Positions 8,376-16,200 of a stretch of DNA of 64,000 nt are shown here, piece by piece (the stretch's first letter is position 1; each line of letters starts with the position of its first letter). Source of the DNA: Streptomyces sp. HUAS MG91 (GTDB taxonomy: Bacteria > Actinomycetota > Actinomycetes > Streptomycetales > Streptomycetaceae); the NCBI RefSeq assembly GCF_040529335.1, contig NZ_CP159534.1:4588001-4652000 (forward strand), read 5' to 3'. The translations under genes were made by a program, and so were the position numbers. The notes under the pieces were generated by a model. The model saw only the letters and a program-made list of their open reading frames with translations, was not told where the DNA came from and did not search any database.

Positions 8376-10775
8376 TCACGCCCCCACGTACCGAGCCAGA
8401 TGCTCCCCGGTCAACGTGGATCGCTCGGCCACCAGATCCCCCGGCGTCCCCTCGAACACGACCCGCCCGCCGTCGTGCCCGGCCCCCGGCCCCAGATCGA
8501 TGATCCAGTCCGCGTGAGCCATCACCGCGGGATGGTGCTCGACCACGATCACCGTCCTGCCGGAGTCGACCAACCGGTCGAGCAGGCCGAGGAGTTGTTC
8601 CACGTCGGCCAGGTGGAGCCCGGTCGTCGGCTCGTCGATGACGTAGACGGTGCCGGCCCCGCCACCCGCGGCCCCCCTGCCGACCAGATGCGTCGCCAGC
8701 TTCAGACGCTGGCGCTCCCCGCCGGACAGCGTGGTGAGCGGCTGGCCGAGGGTGAGGTAGCCGAGGCCGACGTCGGCGAGCCGGGTGAGGATCTTGTGGG
8801 CGGCCGGGGTACGGGCAGGACCGTCGGCGAAGAAGGCCTCGGCCTCCGCGACCGGCATGGCCAGCACCTCGCTGATGTCCCGCCCGCCGAACGTGTACTC
8901 CAGGACCGAGGAGTCGAACCGGCGCCCCTCGCAGTCCTCGCACGTCGACGAGACACCGGCCATCATCGCCAGGTCGCTGAAGACGACCCCGGCGCCGTTG
9001 CACGTGGGGCACGCGCCCTCGGAGTTGGCGGAGAACAGCGCGGGCTTCACGCCGTTCTCCTTCGCGAAGGCCTTCCGGATCGGCTCCAGCAGGCCCGTGT
9101 AGGTCGCCGGGTTGCTGCGGCGCGAACCGCGGATCGGGGTCTGGTCGACGGAGACGACGCCCTCGGCGCCCTCCTGGAGCGGGATCGAGCCGTGGACGAG
9201 CGAGCTCTTGCCGGAACCCGCCACGCCCGTGACGACGGTCAGGACGCCCAGCGGGATGTCGACGTTGACCTTCTGGAGGTTGTGGGTGTCGGCGCCGCGG
9301 ATGGACAGCTTGCCCGTGGCGTCGCGCGGCGCCTCCTTGAGCGCCCTGCGGTCGTCGAGGTGCCGGCCGGTGACCGTGCCGCTGGCCCGCAGGCCGTCCA
9401 CGTCGCCCTCGAAGCAGATGGTGCCGCCCGCCGTCCCCGCGCCCGGCCCGAGATCCACCACGTGGTCGGCGATCGCGATGACCTGCGGCTTGTGCTCGAC
9501 CACGAGCACCGTGTTGCCCTTGTCGCGCAGGCGCAGCAGCAGATTGTTCATGTTGCCGATGTCGTGCGGGTGCAGCCCTGTCGTCGGCTCGTCGAAGACG
9601 TACGTGACGTCGGTGAGGGACGAGCCGAGATGACGGATCATCTTCACGCGCTGCGCCTCGCCGCCGGAGAGCGTGCCGGCCGGGCGGTCCAGGGAGAGAT
9701 AGCCGAGCCCGATCTCCACGAACGAGTCCAGGCTCTGCTGGAGCGCTTCGAGGAGCGGGGCGACCGAGGGCTCCTTGAGCGTGCGGACCCACTCCGCGAG
9801 GTCCCGGATCTCCATCCGGCAGGCGTCGGCGATCGAGATCTTCTTGATCCTGGAGGAGCGGGGGCCCTCGGCCAGCCGCGTCCCGTCGCACTCCGGGCAG
9901 ACCGAGAAGGCCGTGGCCCGCTCGACGAAGGCGCGTACGTGCGGCTGGAGCGTGTCGATGTCCTTCGACAGCATCGACTTCTGGATCTTCGGGATCAGGC
10001 CCTCGTAGGTGAGGTTGATGCCCTCGACCTTGATCTTCGTGGGCTCCTTGTGGAGCAGGTCGTTCAGCTCGCGCTTGGTGTACTCGCTGATCGGCTTGTC
10101 CGGGTCGAAGAAGCCGCAGCCCCGGTAGATCCGGCCGTACCAGCCGTCCATCGTGTAGCCGGGGATGGTGAGCGCGCCCTCGTTGAGCGACTTGGAGGCG
10201 TCGTAGAGCTGGGTCAGGTCGATGTCGGAGACCGAGCCGCGCCCCTCGCACCGCGGACACATGCCGCCGAGCCGCTCGAACGTCGCCTTGACCGCCTTCT
10301 TGTTGCCGACGCTGATCGCGCCCGCGCCCTTCGCGGACGCCGTGTTGAAGGAGAACGCGCTCGGCGGCCCGATGTGCGGCTCACCCAGCCTGCTGAACAG
10401 GATCCGCAGCATCGCGTGCGCGTCCGTCGCCGTGCCGACCGTGGACCGCGGATCCGCGCCCATCCGCTGCTGGTCCACGATGATCGCCGTCGTCAGCCCG
10501 TCCAGGACGTCCACCTCGGGGCGGGACAGCGACGGCATGAAGCCCTGCACGAACGAGCTGTACGTCTCGTTGATCAGCCGCTGCGACTCGGCGGCGACGG
10601 TGTCGAAGACGAGCGAGCTCTTGCCCGAACCCGAGACGCCCGTGAACACCGTGAGACGGCGCTTGGGGATGTCGATGCTGACGTCCTTGAGGTTGTTCTC
10701 ACGGGCGCCGTGCACACGGATCAGGTCGTGACGGTCGGCGGCGTGCGGGGTCGCCGCTCTCTTGGCGGGGCTCAT
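8376..10775 (-). CDS. UvrA-like ABC ATPase (short UvrA paralogue, DrrC type)
   Basis: The 799-residue protein has two ABC ATPase modules. The first has GVSGSGKSS near residue 46 and LSGGEAQR near 367. The second has GVAGSGKSS near 515 and LSGGERQR near 679. Zinc-type CxxC pairs are present (CPRCEGRG near 171; CPTCNGAG and CEDCEGRR near 586-610). It is clearly shorter than housekeeping UvrA (about 950 residues). That size fits the UvrA2/DrrC group, which is linked to DNA-intercalating drug resistance in producers. A DNA-damage or drug-protection role is inferred. Confidence 0.87.
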   Translation of the reverse strand: MSPAKRAATPHAADRHDLIRVHGARENNLKDVSIDIPKRRLTVFTGVSGSGKSSLVFDTVAAESQRLINETYSSFVQGFMPSLSRPEVDVLDGLTTAIIVDQQRMGADPRSTVGTATDAHAMLRILFSRLGEPHIGPPSAFSFNTASAKGAGAISVGNKKAVKATFERLGGMCPRCEGRGSVSDIDLTQLYDASKSLNEGALTIPGYTMDGWYGRIYRGCGFFDPDKPISEYTKRELNDLLHKEPTKIKVEGINLTYEGLIPKIQKSMLSKDIDTLQPHVRAFVERATAFSVCPECDGTRLAEGPRSSRIKKISIADACRMEIRDLAEWVRTLKEPSVAPLLEALQQSLDSFVEIGLGYLSLDRPAGTLSGGEAQRVKMIRHLGSSLTDVTYVFDEPTTGLHPHDIGNMNNLLLRLRDKGNTVLVVEHKPQVIAIADHVVDLGPGAGTAGGTICFEGDVDGLRASGTVTGRHLDDRRALKEAPRDATGKLSIRGADTHNLQKVNVDIPLGVLTVVTGVAGSGKSSLVHGSIPLQEGAEGVVSVDQTPIRGSRRSNPATYTGLLEPIRKAFAKENGVKPALFSANSEGACPTCNGAGVVFSDLAMMAGVSSTCEDCEGRRFDSSVLEYTFGGRDISEVLAMPVAEAEAFFADGPARTPAAHKILTRLADVGLGYLTLGQPLTTLSGGERQRLKLATHLVGRGAAGGGAGTVYVIDEPTTGLHLADVEQLLGLLDRLVDSGRTVIVVEHHPAVMAHADWIIDLGPGAGHDGGRVVFEGTPGDLVAERSTLTGEHLARYVGA

Positions 10776-10829
10776 GGATCGTGTCTCTCCCTGTGTCCGG
10801 TCGGTGTCCGGGTCCGTGCGGGCCGCGCG

Positions 10830-11177
10830 TCAGCTGTCCTGAAGCAGGCCCAGGACGTTGCCGTCGGCGTCGGTGAAGGTGGCCACCAGGCGGCCGGGAC
10901 CGACCTCGTGCGCGGCCTCCTTCACAGTGCCACCCGCGGCGGTCACCTCGGCGAGCTTTGCCTCGATGTCCGATACGTGCCAGTAGGTCACCGGGGACGC
11001 CATGGCCTGCGGACCACCGTTCGGTACGAGGCCGATGTGCTGGCCCGCGACATCGAACCCGACGTAGTACTCGGAGTCCGCCTGGGGCTCCGTACCGAGC
11101 AGAGCGGCGTACACGGCCTTGGCCTTGGCCACGTCGGAGACGGGGTGGAGGACGGTCTTGATGCCATGGTTCGTCAT
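10830..11177 (-). CDS. VOC family (glyoxalase/bleomycin-resistance fold) protein
   Basis: The 115-residue protein is a single vicinal-oxygen-chelate domain with paired beta-alpha-beta-beta-beta modules. It begins MTNHGIKTVLHPVSDVAKAK and ends TFTDADGNVLGLLQD. The ATG at 11177 follows GGAGTAATC, a clear ribosome site. It is divergent from the ECF41-like sigma factor gene and is a plausible target or partner of it, because ECF41 sigma genes are usually adjacent to small oxidoreductase-like genes. The reaction is unknown. Confidence 0.85.
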   Translation of the reverse strand: MTNHGIKTVLHPVSDVAKAKAVYAALLGTEPQADSEYYVGFDVAGQHIGLVPNGGPQAMASPVTYWHVSDIEAKLAEVTAAGGTVKEAAHEVGPGRLVATFTDADGNVLGLLQDS

Positions 11178-11291
11178 GATTACTCCTTTTTCTGTGTCTG
11201 TACGAACGACGCTAACCGTGGCCGGGTCGAGCCGCTTCTCGATTCCTGACCGCTTGCGTCGCCGCAGGTCACGGCGGTCTCGGGGCGGTCG

Positions 11292-11318
11292 TGTCACGGA
11301 CGCGCGGCCGCCGGTGTC
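11292..11318 (+). promoter_or_regulatory. Candidate ECF41-type autoregulatory promoter
   Basis: TGTCACG (11292-11298) followed after 16 bases by TGTC (11315-11318) resembles the ECF41 consensus TGTCACA / CGTC, as I recall it. The ATG at 11328 lies about ten bases after the -10 and has no convincing ribosome site, suggesting a leaderless or very short leader transcript. Confidence 0.45.
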
Positions 11319-11327
11319 CTTAGGGAC

Positions 11328-12209
11328 ATGACGAACGCACCCGGGTCGCGGGACCCGTTCCTCACGCACCGGAACCTGCTGTTCACCGTCGCCTACGAGA
11401 TGCTCGGCTCGGCGGCCGACGCGGAGGACGTGGTCCAGGAGTCCTGGCTGCGCTGGTCCGCCGTCGACCCGGCGGGAGTGAGCGACCCGCGCGCGTACCT
11501 GATACGCATCGTCACGCGGCAGTCCCTCAACCGGCTGCGCACCCTGTCCCGCCGCCGCGAGGACTACGTCGGTGAATGGCTGCCCGAACCGCTGCTGACC
11601 AGCCCGGACGTCGCCGAGGACGTCGAGCTCGCGGAGAGCGTGTCGATCGCCGTGCTCACGGTCCTCGAAACGCTCGCGCCGGCCGAGCGCGCGGTGTTCG
11701 TGCTCCGCGAGGTCTTCGGCCTGCCGTACGAGGAGATCGCCGAGGCGGTCGGCAAGTCCGCGCCGGCGGTGCGGCAGACCGCGCGGCGGGCCCGCACGCA
11801 CGTGGCGGCCCGCAGGCCCCGGATGCGGGTGGAGCGGGCGGAGCAGCGGGAGGTCGTGGCGCGGTTCCTGGCCGCGCTGCGCACCGGGCGGATCCAGGAG
11901 CTGATGGAGGTCATGGCGCCCGACGTGGTCATGATCACCGACGGGGGCGGTGTGGTGGCCGCGGCGCTCGAACAGCTGCACGGCGCCGATCTGGTCGCGC
12001 GGATCCTCGCGGGCGCGCACGGCAAGGTGACCGAACTCGACATCGCGGTCGTGCTCCTCAACGGTGAGCCCGCAGGCCGCGTCGACTTCGACGGGGAGCC
12101 GTCGACGGTCAGCCTCGCGGTGGAGGACGGTCTGATCACGCGGATCTACGTGGTCCGCAACCCGGGCAAGCTGACGCGCCTGGACACTCCGTCGGACCTC
12201 ACCCGGTGA
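11328..12209 (+). CDS. ECF sigma factor, SigJ / ECF41 type with C-terminal SnoaL-like domain
   Basis: In this 293-residue protein, region 2 (TVAYEMLGSAADAEDVVQESWLRW) and region 4 (LPYEEIAEAVGKSAPAVRQTARRAR) of a sigma-70 ECF factor are followed by a C-terminal SnoaL-like extension of about 110 residues. The linker contains the WLPEPL motif (residues about 83-88) characteristic of ECF41. In that family the fused C-terminal domain, rather than a separate anti-sigma factor, controls activity. The stimulus is unknown. It is divergent from the VOC gene. Confidence 0.88.
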   Translation: MTNAPGSRDPFLTHRNLLFTVAYEMLGSAADAEDVVQESWLRWSAVDPAGVSDPRAYLIRIVTRQSLNRLRTLSRRREDYVGEWLPEPLLTSPDVAEDVELAESVSIAVLTVLETLAPAERAVFVLREVFGLPYEEIAEAVGKSAPAVRQTARRARTHVAARRPRMRVERAEQREVVARFLAALRTGRIQELMEVMAPDVVMITDGGGVVAAALEQLHGADLVARILAGAHGKVTELDIAVVLLNGEPAGRVDFDGEPSTVSLAVEDGLITRIYVVRNPGKLTRLDTPSDLTR

Positions 12210-12309
12210 GACCGCGACAAGTTCGTTGACCACGGTGGGCGGTCTCGTCTACGTTCAGCATGAATCATGCGGTTGTGAGCATGACATAAGTGCGAACGCA
12301 GGGGGGCCT

Positions 12310-12699
12310 GTGCACTACTACACCGATGTCCTCAAGAAGTACGCGACGTTCCAGGGGAGGGCTCGGCGTGCCGAGTACTGGATGTTCGCGCTGTTCAACG
12401 CCATCATCGCGGGCGTCCTGGCGATCCTCGCCGTCGTCACGAGGAGCACGGCCCTCTATGTCGTCTACGGCCTGTACATCCTGGCGACGCTGCTGCCCTC
12501 GCTGGGCGTCCTGGTGCGCCGGCTGCACGACACGGGGCGTTCGGGGGCCTGGTTCTTCATCAGCTTCGTCCCGTTCGTCGGCGGCATCTGGCTGCTCGTC
12601 CTGACGGTCCTCGAGGGCACTCCGGGCGACAACACCTACGGCCCGAACCCGAAGGGCCTGGGCGGGCCCCAGCCCGGCCCGGGGGCGTACGCGGTCTGA
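12310..12699 (+). CDS. DUF805 small membrane protein
   Basis: The 129-residue protein matches DUF805: an aromatic N-terminus (MHYYTDVLKKYATFQGRARR), the motif R-x-E-Y-W, three hydrophobic segments and the RRLHDTGRSGAWFF motif before the last one. The function of the family is unknown. The GTG at 12310 is chosen because a G-rich ribosome site lies five bases before it and the N-terminus matches the family; an earlier in-frame start at 12226 would add a non-matching leader. A strong terminator follows. Confidence 0.85.
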   Translation: MHYYTDVLKKYATFQGRARRAEYWMFALFNAIIAGVLAILAVVTRSTALYVVYGLYILATLLPSLGVLVRRLHDTGRSGAWFFISFVPFVGGIWLLVLTVLEGTPGDNTYGPNPKGLGGPQPGPGAYAV

Positions 12700-12734
12700 T
12701 CCCGTCGCGCGCCGCACCGCCCGACCGCTCGCCA

Positions 12735-12766
12735 AGTGCCCTGATCCGCCGCCGGATCAGGGCACT
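12735..12766. terminator. Terminator hairpin after the DUF805 gene
   Basis: A perfect 13-bp stem (AGTGCCCTGATCC at 12735-12747, complement at 12754-12766) closes a six-base loop. There is no U-tract, as is usual in Streptomyces. Confidence 0.8.
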
Positions 12767-12840
12767 CGCGCGTCCTGGCCGCCTCACGGGGTACCCGTGC
12801 ACCCGGTGCGGTCCCGCGGCCGGCCGATGAGACGCGGCGC

Positions 12841-12868
12841 ACTATTGCAAGCATCTGCTTGCAATAGT
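12841..12868. promoter_or_regulatory. Perfect 13+13 palindrome upstream of the XRE regulator gene
   Basis: ACTATTGCAAGCA (12841-12853) and its exact reverse complement (12856-12868) are separated by TC. The site is AT-rich for this genome and ends 27 bases before the ATG at 12895. It is a likely binding site for the downstream XRE protein or another dimeric regulator. Confidence 0.7.
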
Positions 12869-12894
12869 TAGCGCGCGTGCGGCAGTATCGACGT

Positions 12895-13293
12895 ATGGCA
12901 TCGCTCAACGTCGGCAATCTCGGCGAGTATCTGCGCGAGCAGCGTCGCAACGCGCAGTTGTCGCTCCGTCAGCTCGCCGATGCCGCAGGGGTGTCCAACC
13001 CGTATCTCAGCCAGATCGAGCGCGGGCTGCGCAAGCCGAGCGCGGAGGTGCTGCAGCAGGTCGCCAAGGCCCTGCGGATCTCCGCCGAGACGCTGTACGT
13101 GCGCGCCGGCATCCTCGACGCCGAGCGGGACCGGGACGAGATCGAGACACGTGCGGTGATTCTCGCCGACCCCTCGCTCGACGAGCGCCAGAAGCAAGTC
13201 CTGTTGCAGATCTACGAATCCTTCAGGAAAGAGAACGGGAACCACGACGGTGGACCCGACGACGGCGACGGTGCCGAGCCCTCAAGCAAGTAG
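12895..13293 (+). CDS. XRE family transcriptional regulator (Rv0474-like)
   Basis: The 132-residue protein has an N-terminal Cro/C1 helix-turn-helix (LSLRQLADAAGVSNPYLSQIE, residues about 22-43). A helical middle and an acidic tail follow. The ATG at 12895 is preferred; a GTG at 12877 is in frame. It heads a cluster with an HbhA-like protein and a DUF2516 protein, the order known in mycobacteria as Rv0474-hbhA-Rv0476. The shared order supports a conserved actinobacterial regulator. The 28-bp palindrome just upstream is probably its own operator. Confidence 0.9.
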   Translation: MASLNVGNLGEYLREQRRNAQLSLRQLADAAGVSNPYLSQIERGLRKPSAEVLQQVAKALRISAETLYVRAGILDAERDRDEIETRAVILADPSLDERQKQVLLQIYESFRKENGNHDGGPDDGDGAEPSSK

Positions 13294-13322
13294 CAGTTGA
13301 TGTGATCCGGGAGGACCACGCC

Positions 13323-13931
13323 ATGGCCATCAAGGACGACCTGCGCAAGACCTTCTCCGACCCGACCCCGCTCTACTTCGCCGCGGGCGCCGCCGAATTG
13401 ACGTACCAGCAGGCGAAGAAGGTGCCGGGCCTCGTCGAGCAGCTGCGCGCCGAGGCGCCCGCGCGCTTCGAGGCCGTACGCAACACCGACCCCAAGGACG
13501 TGCAGGAGAAGGCGACCGGCCGCGCCAAGGAGGCGCAGGCCACGATCACCGCGAAGGTGAACGAGATCGTCGCCGTCCTCGACACCGACCTGAAGAAGCT
13601 CGGCGAGACGGCGCAGGAGTTCGCGCTGCGCGGCGTCGGCATCGCCGCCGAGGCCGCCGTCAAGGCGCGCGAGACGTACGAGAAGGTCGCCGAGCACGGC
13701 GAGGAGACCGTGCGGAGCTGGCGCGGTGAGGCGGCCGACGAGATCGTCGAGATCGCCGGGGCCGTCGAGCCGGACCCCGAGCCGGCGGCTTCGGCCACCA
13801 CGGAGGCTTCGGCCACCACGGCCGAGAAGCCCGCGGCCGCGAAGAAGGCTCCCGCCGCCAAGAAGGCGACGGCGAAGAAGGCCCCGGCCGCCAAGAAGCC
13901 GGGTCCCGGCACCGCGCCGCAGGCCAAGTAG
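13323..13931 (+). CDS. HbhA-like (heparin-binding haemagglutinin family) protein
   Basis: The 202-residue protein has an N-terminal hydrophobic start (DPTPLYFAAGAAELTYQQAKK), a long amphipathic coiled-coil (residues about 30-140) and a lysine/alanine/proline-rich tail with AKKAPAAKK repeats. This architecture is that of mycobacterial HbhA. In a saprophyte an adhesin role is doubtful; a membrane- or lipid-associated role is more likely, which is inference. The ATG at 13323 has GGGAGGA seven bases upstream. It is probably co-transcribed with the XRE gene 29 bases before it. Confidence 0.85.
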   Translation: MAIKDDLRKTFSDPTPLYFAAGAAELTYQQAKKVPGLVEQLRAEAPARFEAVRNTDPKDVQEKATGRAKEAQATITAKVNEIVAVLDTDLKKLGETAQEFALRGVGIAAEAAVKARETYEKVAEHGEETVRSWRGEAADEIVEIAGAVEPDPEPAASATTEASATTAEKPAAAKKAPAAKKATAKKAPAAKKPGPGTAPQAK

Positions 13932-13944
13932 GGCGTACGCCGAT

Positions 13945-13973
13945 GGGCCGGGCACGTATCGCGTGCCCGGCCC
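13945..13973. terminator. Terminator hairpin after the hbhA-like gene
   Basis: A twelve-bp stem (GGGCCGGGCACG and its complement) with a five-base loop separates hbhA from the DUF2516 gene, so the latter probably has its own promoter. Confidence 0.75.
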
Positions 13974-14043
13974 GTTGTACGGGTACGGTGACCGCAATGA
14001 CGGGGCGCCGTGGCGCAGGCAGGTCGATTCAGGTGGTGGCGTT

Positions 14044-14385
14044 GTGCTGATGCAGGGTTTCAACAGTTTCTTGTCGCTGCTGAACCTCGCGTTGATCGTC
14101 TTCAGCGGCTTCGCGCTGGTCGACGCGGCGATCCGGCGTGAGGACGCGTTCCGCGCGGCGGACAAGAAGACCAAGCCGTTCTGGCTGATCATTCTCGCGC
14201 TGGCCTTCGTCGTGAACTGGATCTTCGGGATCCTGTCGTTCCTGCCGATCATCGGGCTCATCGCGACGATCGTGTACATGGTCGACGTGCGGCCCGCCGT
14301 CCGGCAGGTCAGCGGCGGCGGTGGCGGCCGCAGGGGCGGCTCCAGCAGCGACGGCCCGTACGGCCCGTACAACGGCGGGCGCTGA
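14044..14385 (+). CDS. DUF2516 family membrane protein (Rv0476-like)
   Basis: The 113-residue protein has two or three membrane segments (FLSLLNLALIVFSGFALVDA; FWLIILALAFVVNWIFG; LSFLPIIGLIATIVYMVD) and a glycine/arginine-rich tail. The GTG at 14044 has AGGTGG seven bases upstream; the ATG at 14050 is an alternative. It is the third member of the conserved XRE-HbhA-DUF2516 cluster. The function is unknown. It converges on the phosphatase gene. Confidence 0.85.
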   Translation: MLMQGFNSFLSLLNLALIVFSGFALVDAAIRREDAFRAADKKTKPFWLIILALAFVVNWIFGILSFLPIIGLIATIVYMVDVRPAVRQVSGGGGGRRGGSSSDGPYGPYNGGR

Positions 14386-14408
14386 CCCCACCCGGGTACC
14401 GAGCGGGG

Positions 14409-15842
14409 TCACCGGTCCAGCAGCAGTACCGCCACGTCGTCCGTCAGCTCGCCCCCGTTGAGGTCGCGCACCTCGTTCATCGCGGCCTCCAGCAGTTCCT
14501 CGCCGCGCAGGCCCTGGGCCTGCTGGCGGCGGATCATCTCCACCATGCCCTCCTGGCCGAGGCGCTGGTTCCCCTGGCCGATCCGGCCCTCGATCAGACC
14601 GTCCGTGTAGAGCATCAGGTTCCAGGACGGGCCCAGCTCCACCTGCATCCGCGGCCAGCGGGCCTTCGGCAGCAGTCCGAGGGCCGGGCCGCTGTTCTCG
14701 TACGGGAGCAGCGTCGCCGGGCGGCCCGGGCTCGCGATCAGCGGCGACGGGTGGCCGGCCAGGCACAGTCCCGCGCGGCGGCCGTCCGGCGCGATGTCCA
14801 CCGTGCACAGCGTCGCGAAGATCTCCTCGTCCGAGCGCTCGTGCTCCAGGACCCGCTGGAGGGTCGACAGGAGCTCGTCGCCGCACAGGCCCGCGAACGT
14901 CAGGGCCCGCCACGCGATGCGCAGCTGGACGCCGAGCGCCGCCGCGTCGGGGCCGTGGCCGCAGACGTCGCCGATCATCGCGTGGACCGTGCCGTCGGGC
15001 GTGCGGACCGTGTCGTAGAAGTCGCCGCCGAGCAGCGCACGGGAGCGGCCGGGCCGGTAGCCGGACGCGAAGCGCAGGGACGATCCTTCGAGCAGCGGGG
15101 TCGGCAGCAGGCCGCGCTCCAGGCGGACGTTCTCCTGGGCGCGCAGCCGGGACTCGGTGAGCTTGCGCTGGGCCACGTCGCCGCGCTTGCGCTCGACGGC
15201 GTAGCGGATGGCGCGGCCGAGCAGCCGGCCGTCCAGCTCGTCGCGGAAGAGGTAGTCCTGGGCGCCCACCCGGACCGCCTCGGCACCGCGCTCGGCGTCG
15301 CCCGACGCGGTCAGCGCCAGGACGGCGTGCCGGGGCGCGAGGCGCAGCACGTGCCGCAGCGTCTCCAGCTCGTCGCCGCCGTCCCGGTCCGTCCTGGCGC
15401 CGGGCAGCGCGAGGTCGAGCAGGATGCAGTTGACGTCGTGCGTGAGCAGCCGCTCGGCCTCGGTGAGGTTGCGGGCGGTGCGGACGCGGATCGGCTTGCC
15501 CGCGGCGTCGGGTACCTCCGGGACGGTGAGGGACCCGGTCGGGTCGTCCTCGATGACCAGGAGCGTGAGGCCGGTGGTCTGGCCGGCGGTCGAGCTGCTG
15601 GTGTCCTCTGTGGCCATGGTGTCCGTGGTGTTCTCCGTGACATCCGTGGTGCCGAGGGCTCGGGTCGTGGTGCTGGTGCTGGTGCTGGTGCTGATGTCTG
15701 CGCTTTTCGCGGCCATGGGGCCGGTCGTGTCGCGGGCGGTCGGCCGGCGGGCCGGTCCGGCGGACGGTGTCGTGGACGCAGCTTGAGCCTGACCACCTTC
15801 CACGGCCGGGATCGCTCTCTGCCGCGGTACGGGTACGGGCAT
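14409..15842 (-). CDS. Response-regulator-linked PP2C (SpoIIE/RsbU-type) phosphatase
   Basis: In this 477-residue protein a REC domain (about residues 75-200; the phospho-acceptor Asp is in CILLDLALPG) is followed by a coiled linker. A SpoIIE-type PP2C domain then runs from about residue 245 to the end, with the metal-binding signatures GGDFYD, GDVCGHGPDAA, YTDGLIE and LTDDVAVLLL. Such proteins dephosphorylate anti-sigma-factor antagonists in partner-switching stress networks; the partner is not in view. The start at 15842 (MPVPVPRQ) is supported by a GGGAAGGAA ribosome site. The first 70 residues are low complexity (Ser/Thr/Ala-rich). Confidence 0.88.
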   Translation of the reverse strand: MPVPVPRQRAIPAVEGGQAQAASTTPSAGPARRPTARDTTGPMAAKSADISTSTSTSTTTRALGTTDVTENTTDTMATEDTSSSTAGQTTGLTLLVIEDDPTGSLTVPEVPDAAGKPIRVRTARNLTEAERLLTHDVNCILLDLALPGARTDRDGGDELETLRHVLRLAPRHAVLALTASGDAERGAEAVRVGAQDYLFRDELDGRLLGRAIRYAVERKRGDVAQRKLTESRLRAQENVRLERGLLPTPLLEGSSLRFASGYRPGRSRALLGGDFYDTVRTPDGTVHAMIGDVCGHGPDAAALGVQLRIAWRALTFAGLCGDELLSTLQRVLEHERSDEEIFATLCTVDIAPDGRRAGLCLAGHPSPLIASPGRPATLLPYENSGPALGLLPKARWPRMQVELGPSWNLMLYTDGLIEGRIGQGNQRLGQEGMVEMIRRQQAQGLRGEELLEAAMNEVRDLNGGELTDDVAVLLLDR

Positions 15843-16200
15843 CGCTAGGTTTCCTTCCCTCCCCCCGAGGGCGCGGTGGGACGAAGGTCCTCGAACCACC
15901 GACGGGGACCTTAGCGTCAGCCGCCGCCCGAACGGAATGGTGAACGGAGATCGGCCACCGTCATATGCCGCGCCCGGGAGCGGAATTGGGCAGGTTCCGG
16001 CCCTTGGGGGCCGGATGCGGGATGACGAAGATCACGTCGGAACGGTGGAACTGGAGTGAAGGAAGTGTGATGCGTCACGTGGGCCGCGCCACGTGGTCCC
16101 GGCACCCCGCGGGCGCGCGTTCCGGCACCGCTCCGGCACCGCTCCGGCACCGGCTCCGGAACAGCTTCGGCACCGGCCCCCGGGGCGGCCCCGGCGCCCC
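15843..16200. other. Intergenic stretch with short degenerate repeats
   Basis: No convincing gene is seen. The left part holds the promoter and leader of the phosphatase gene. Near 16120-16170 a CGGCACCGCTC-type unit is repeated three or four times just after the NlpC gene stop on the other strand; it may contribute to termination. Confidence 0.5.

Noticed and set aside
8400-11249. 949-residue plus-strand frame
   Set aside because: Antisense to the UvrA-like gene, whose Walker and signature motifs are unambiguous.
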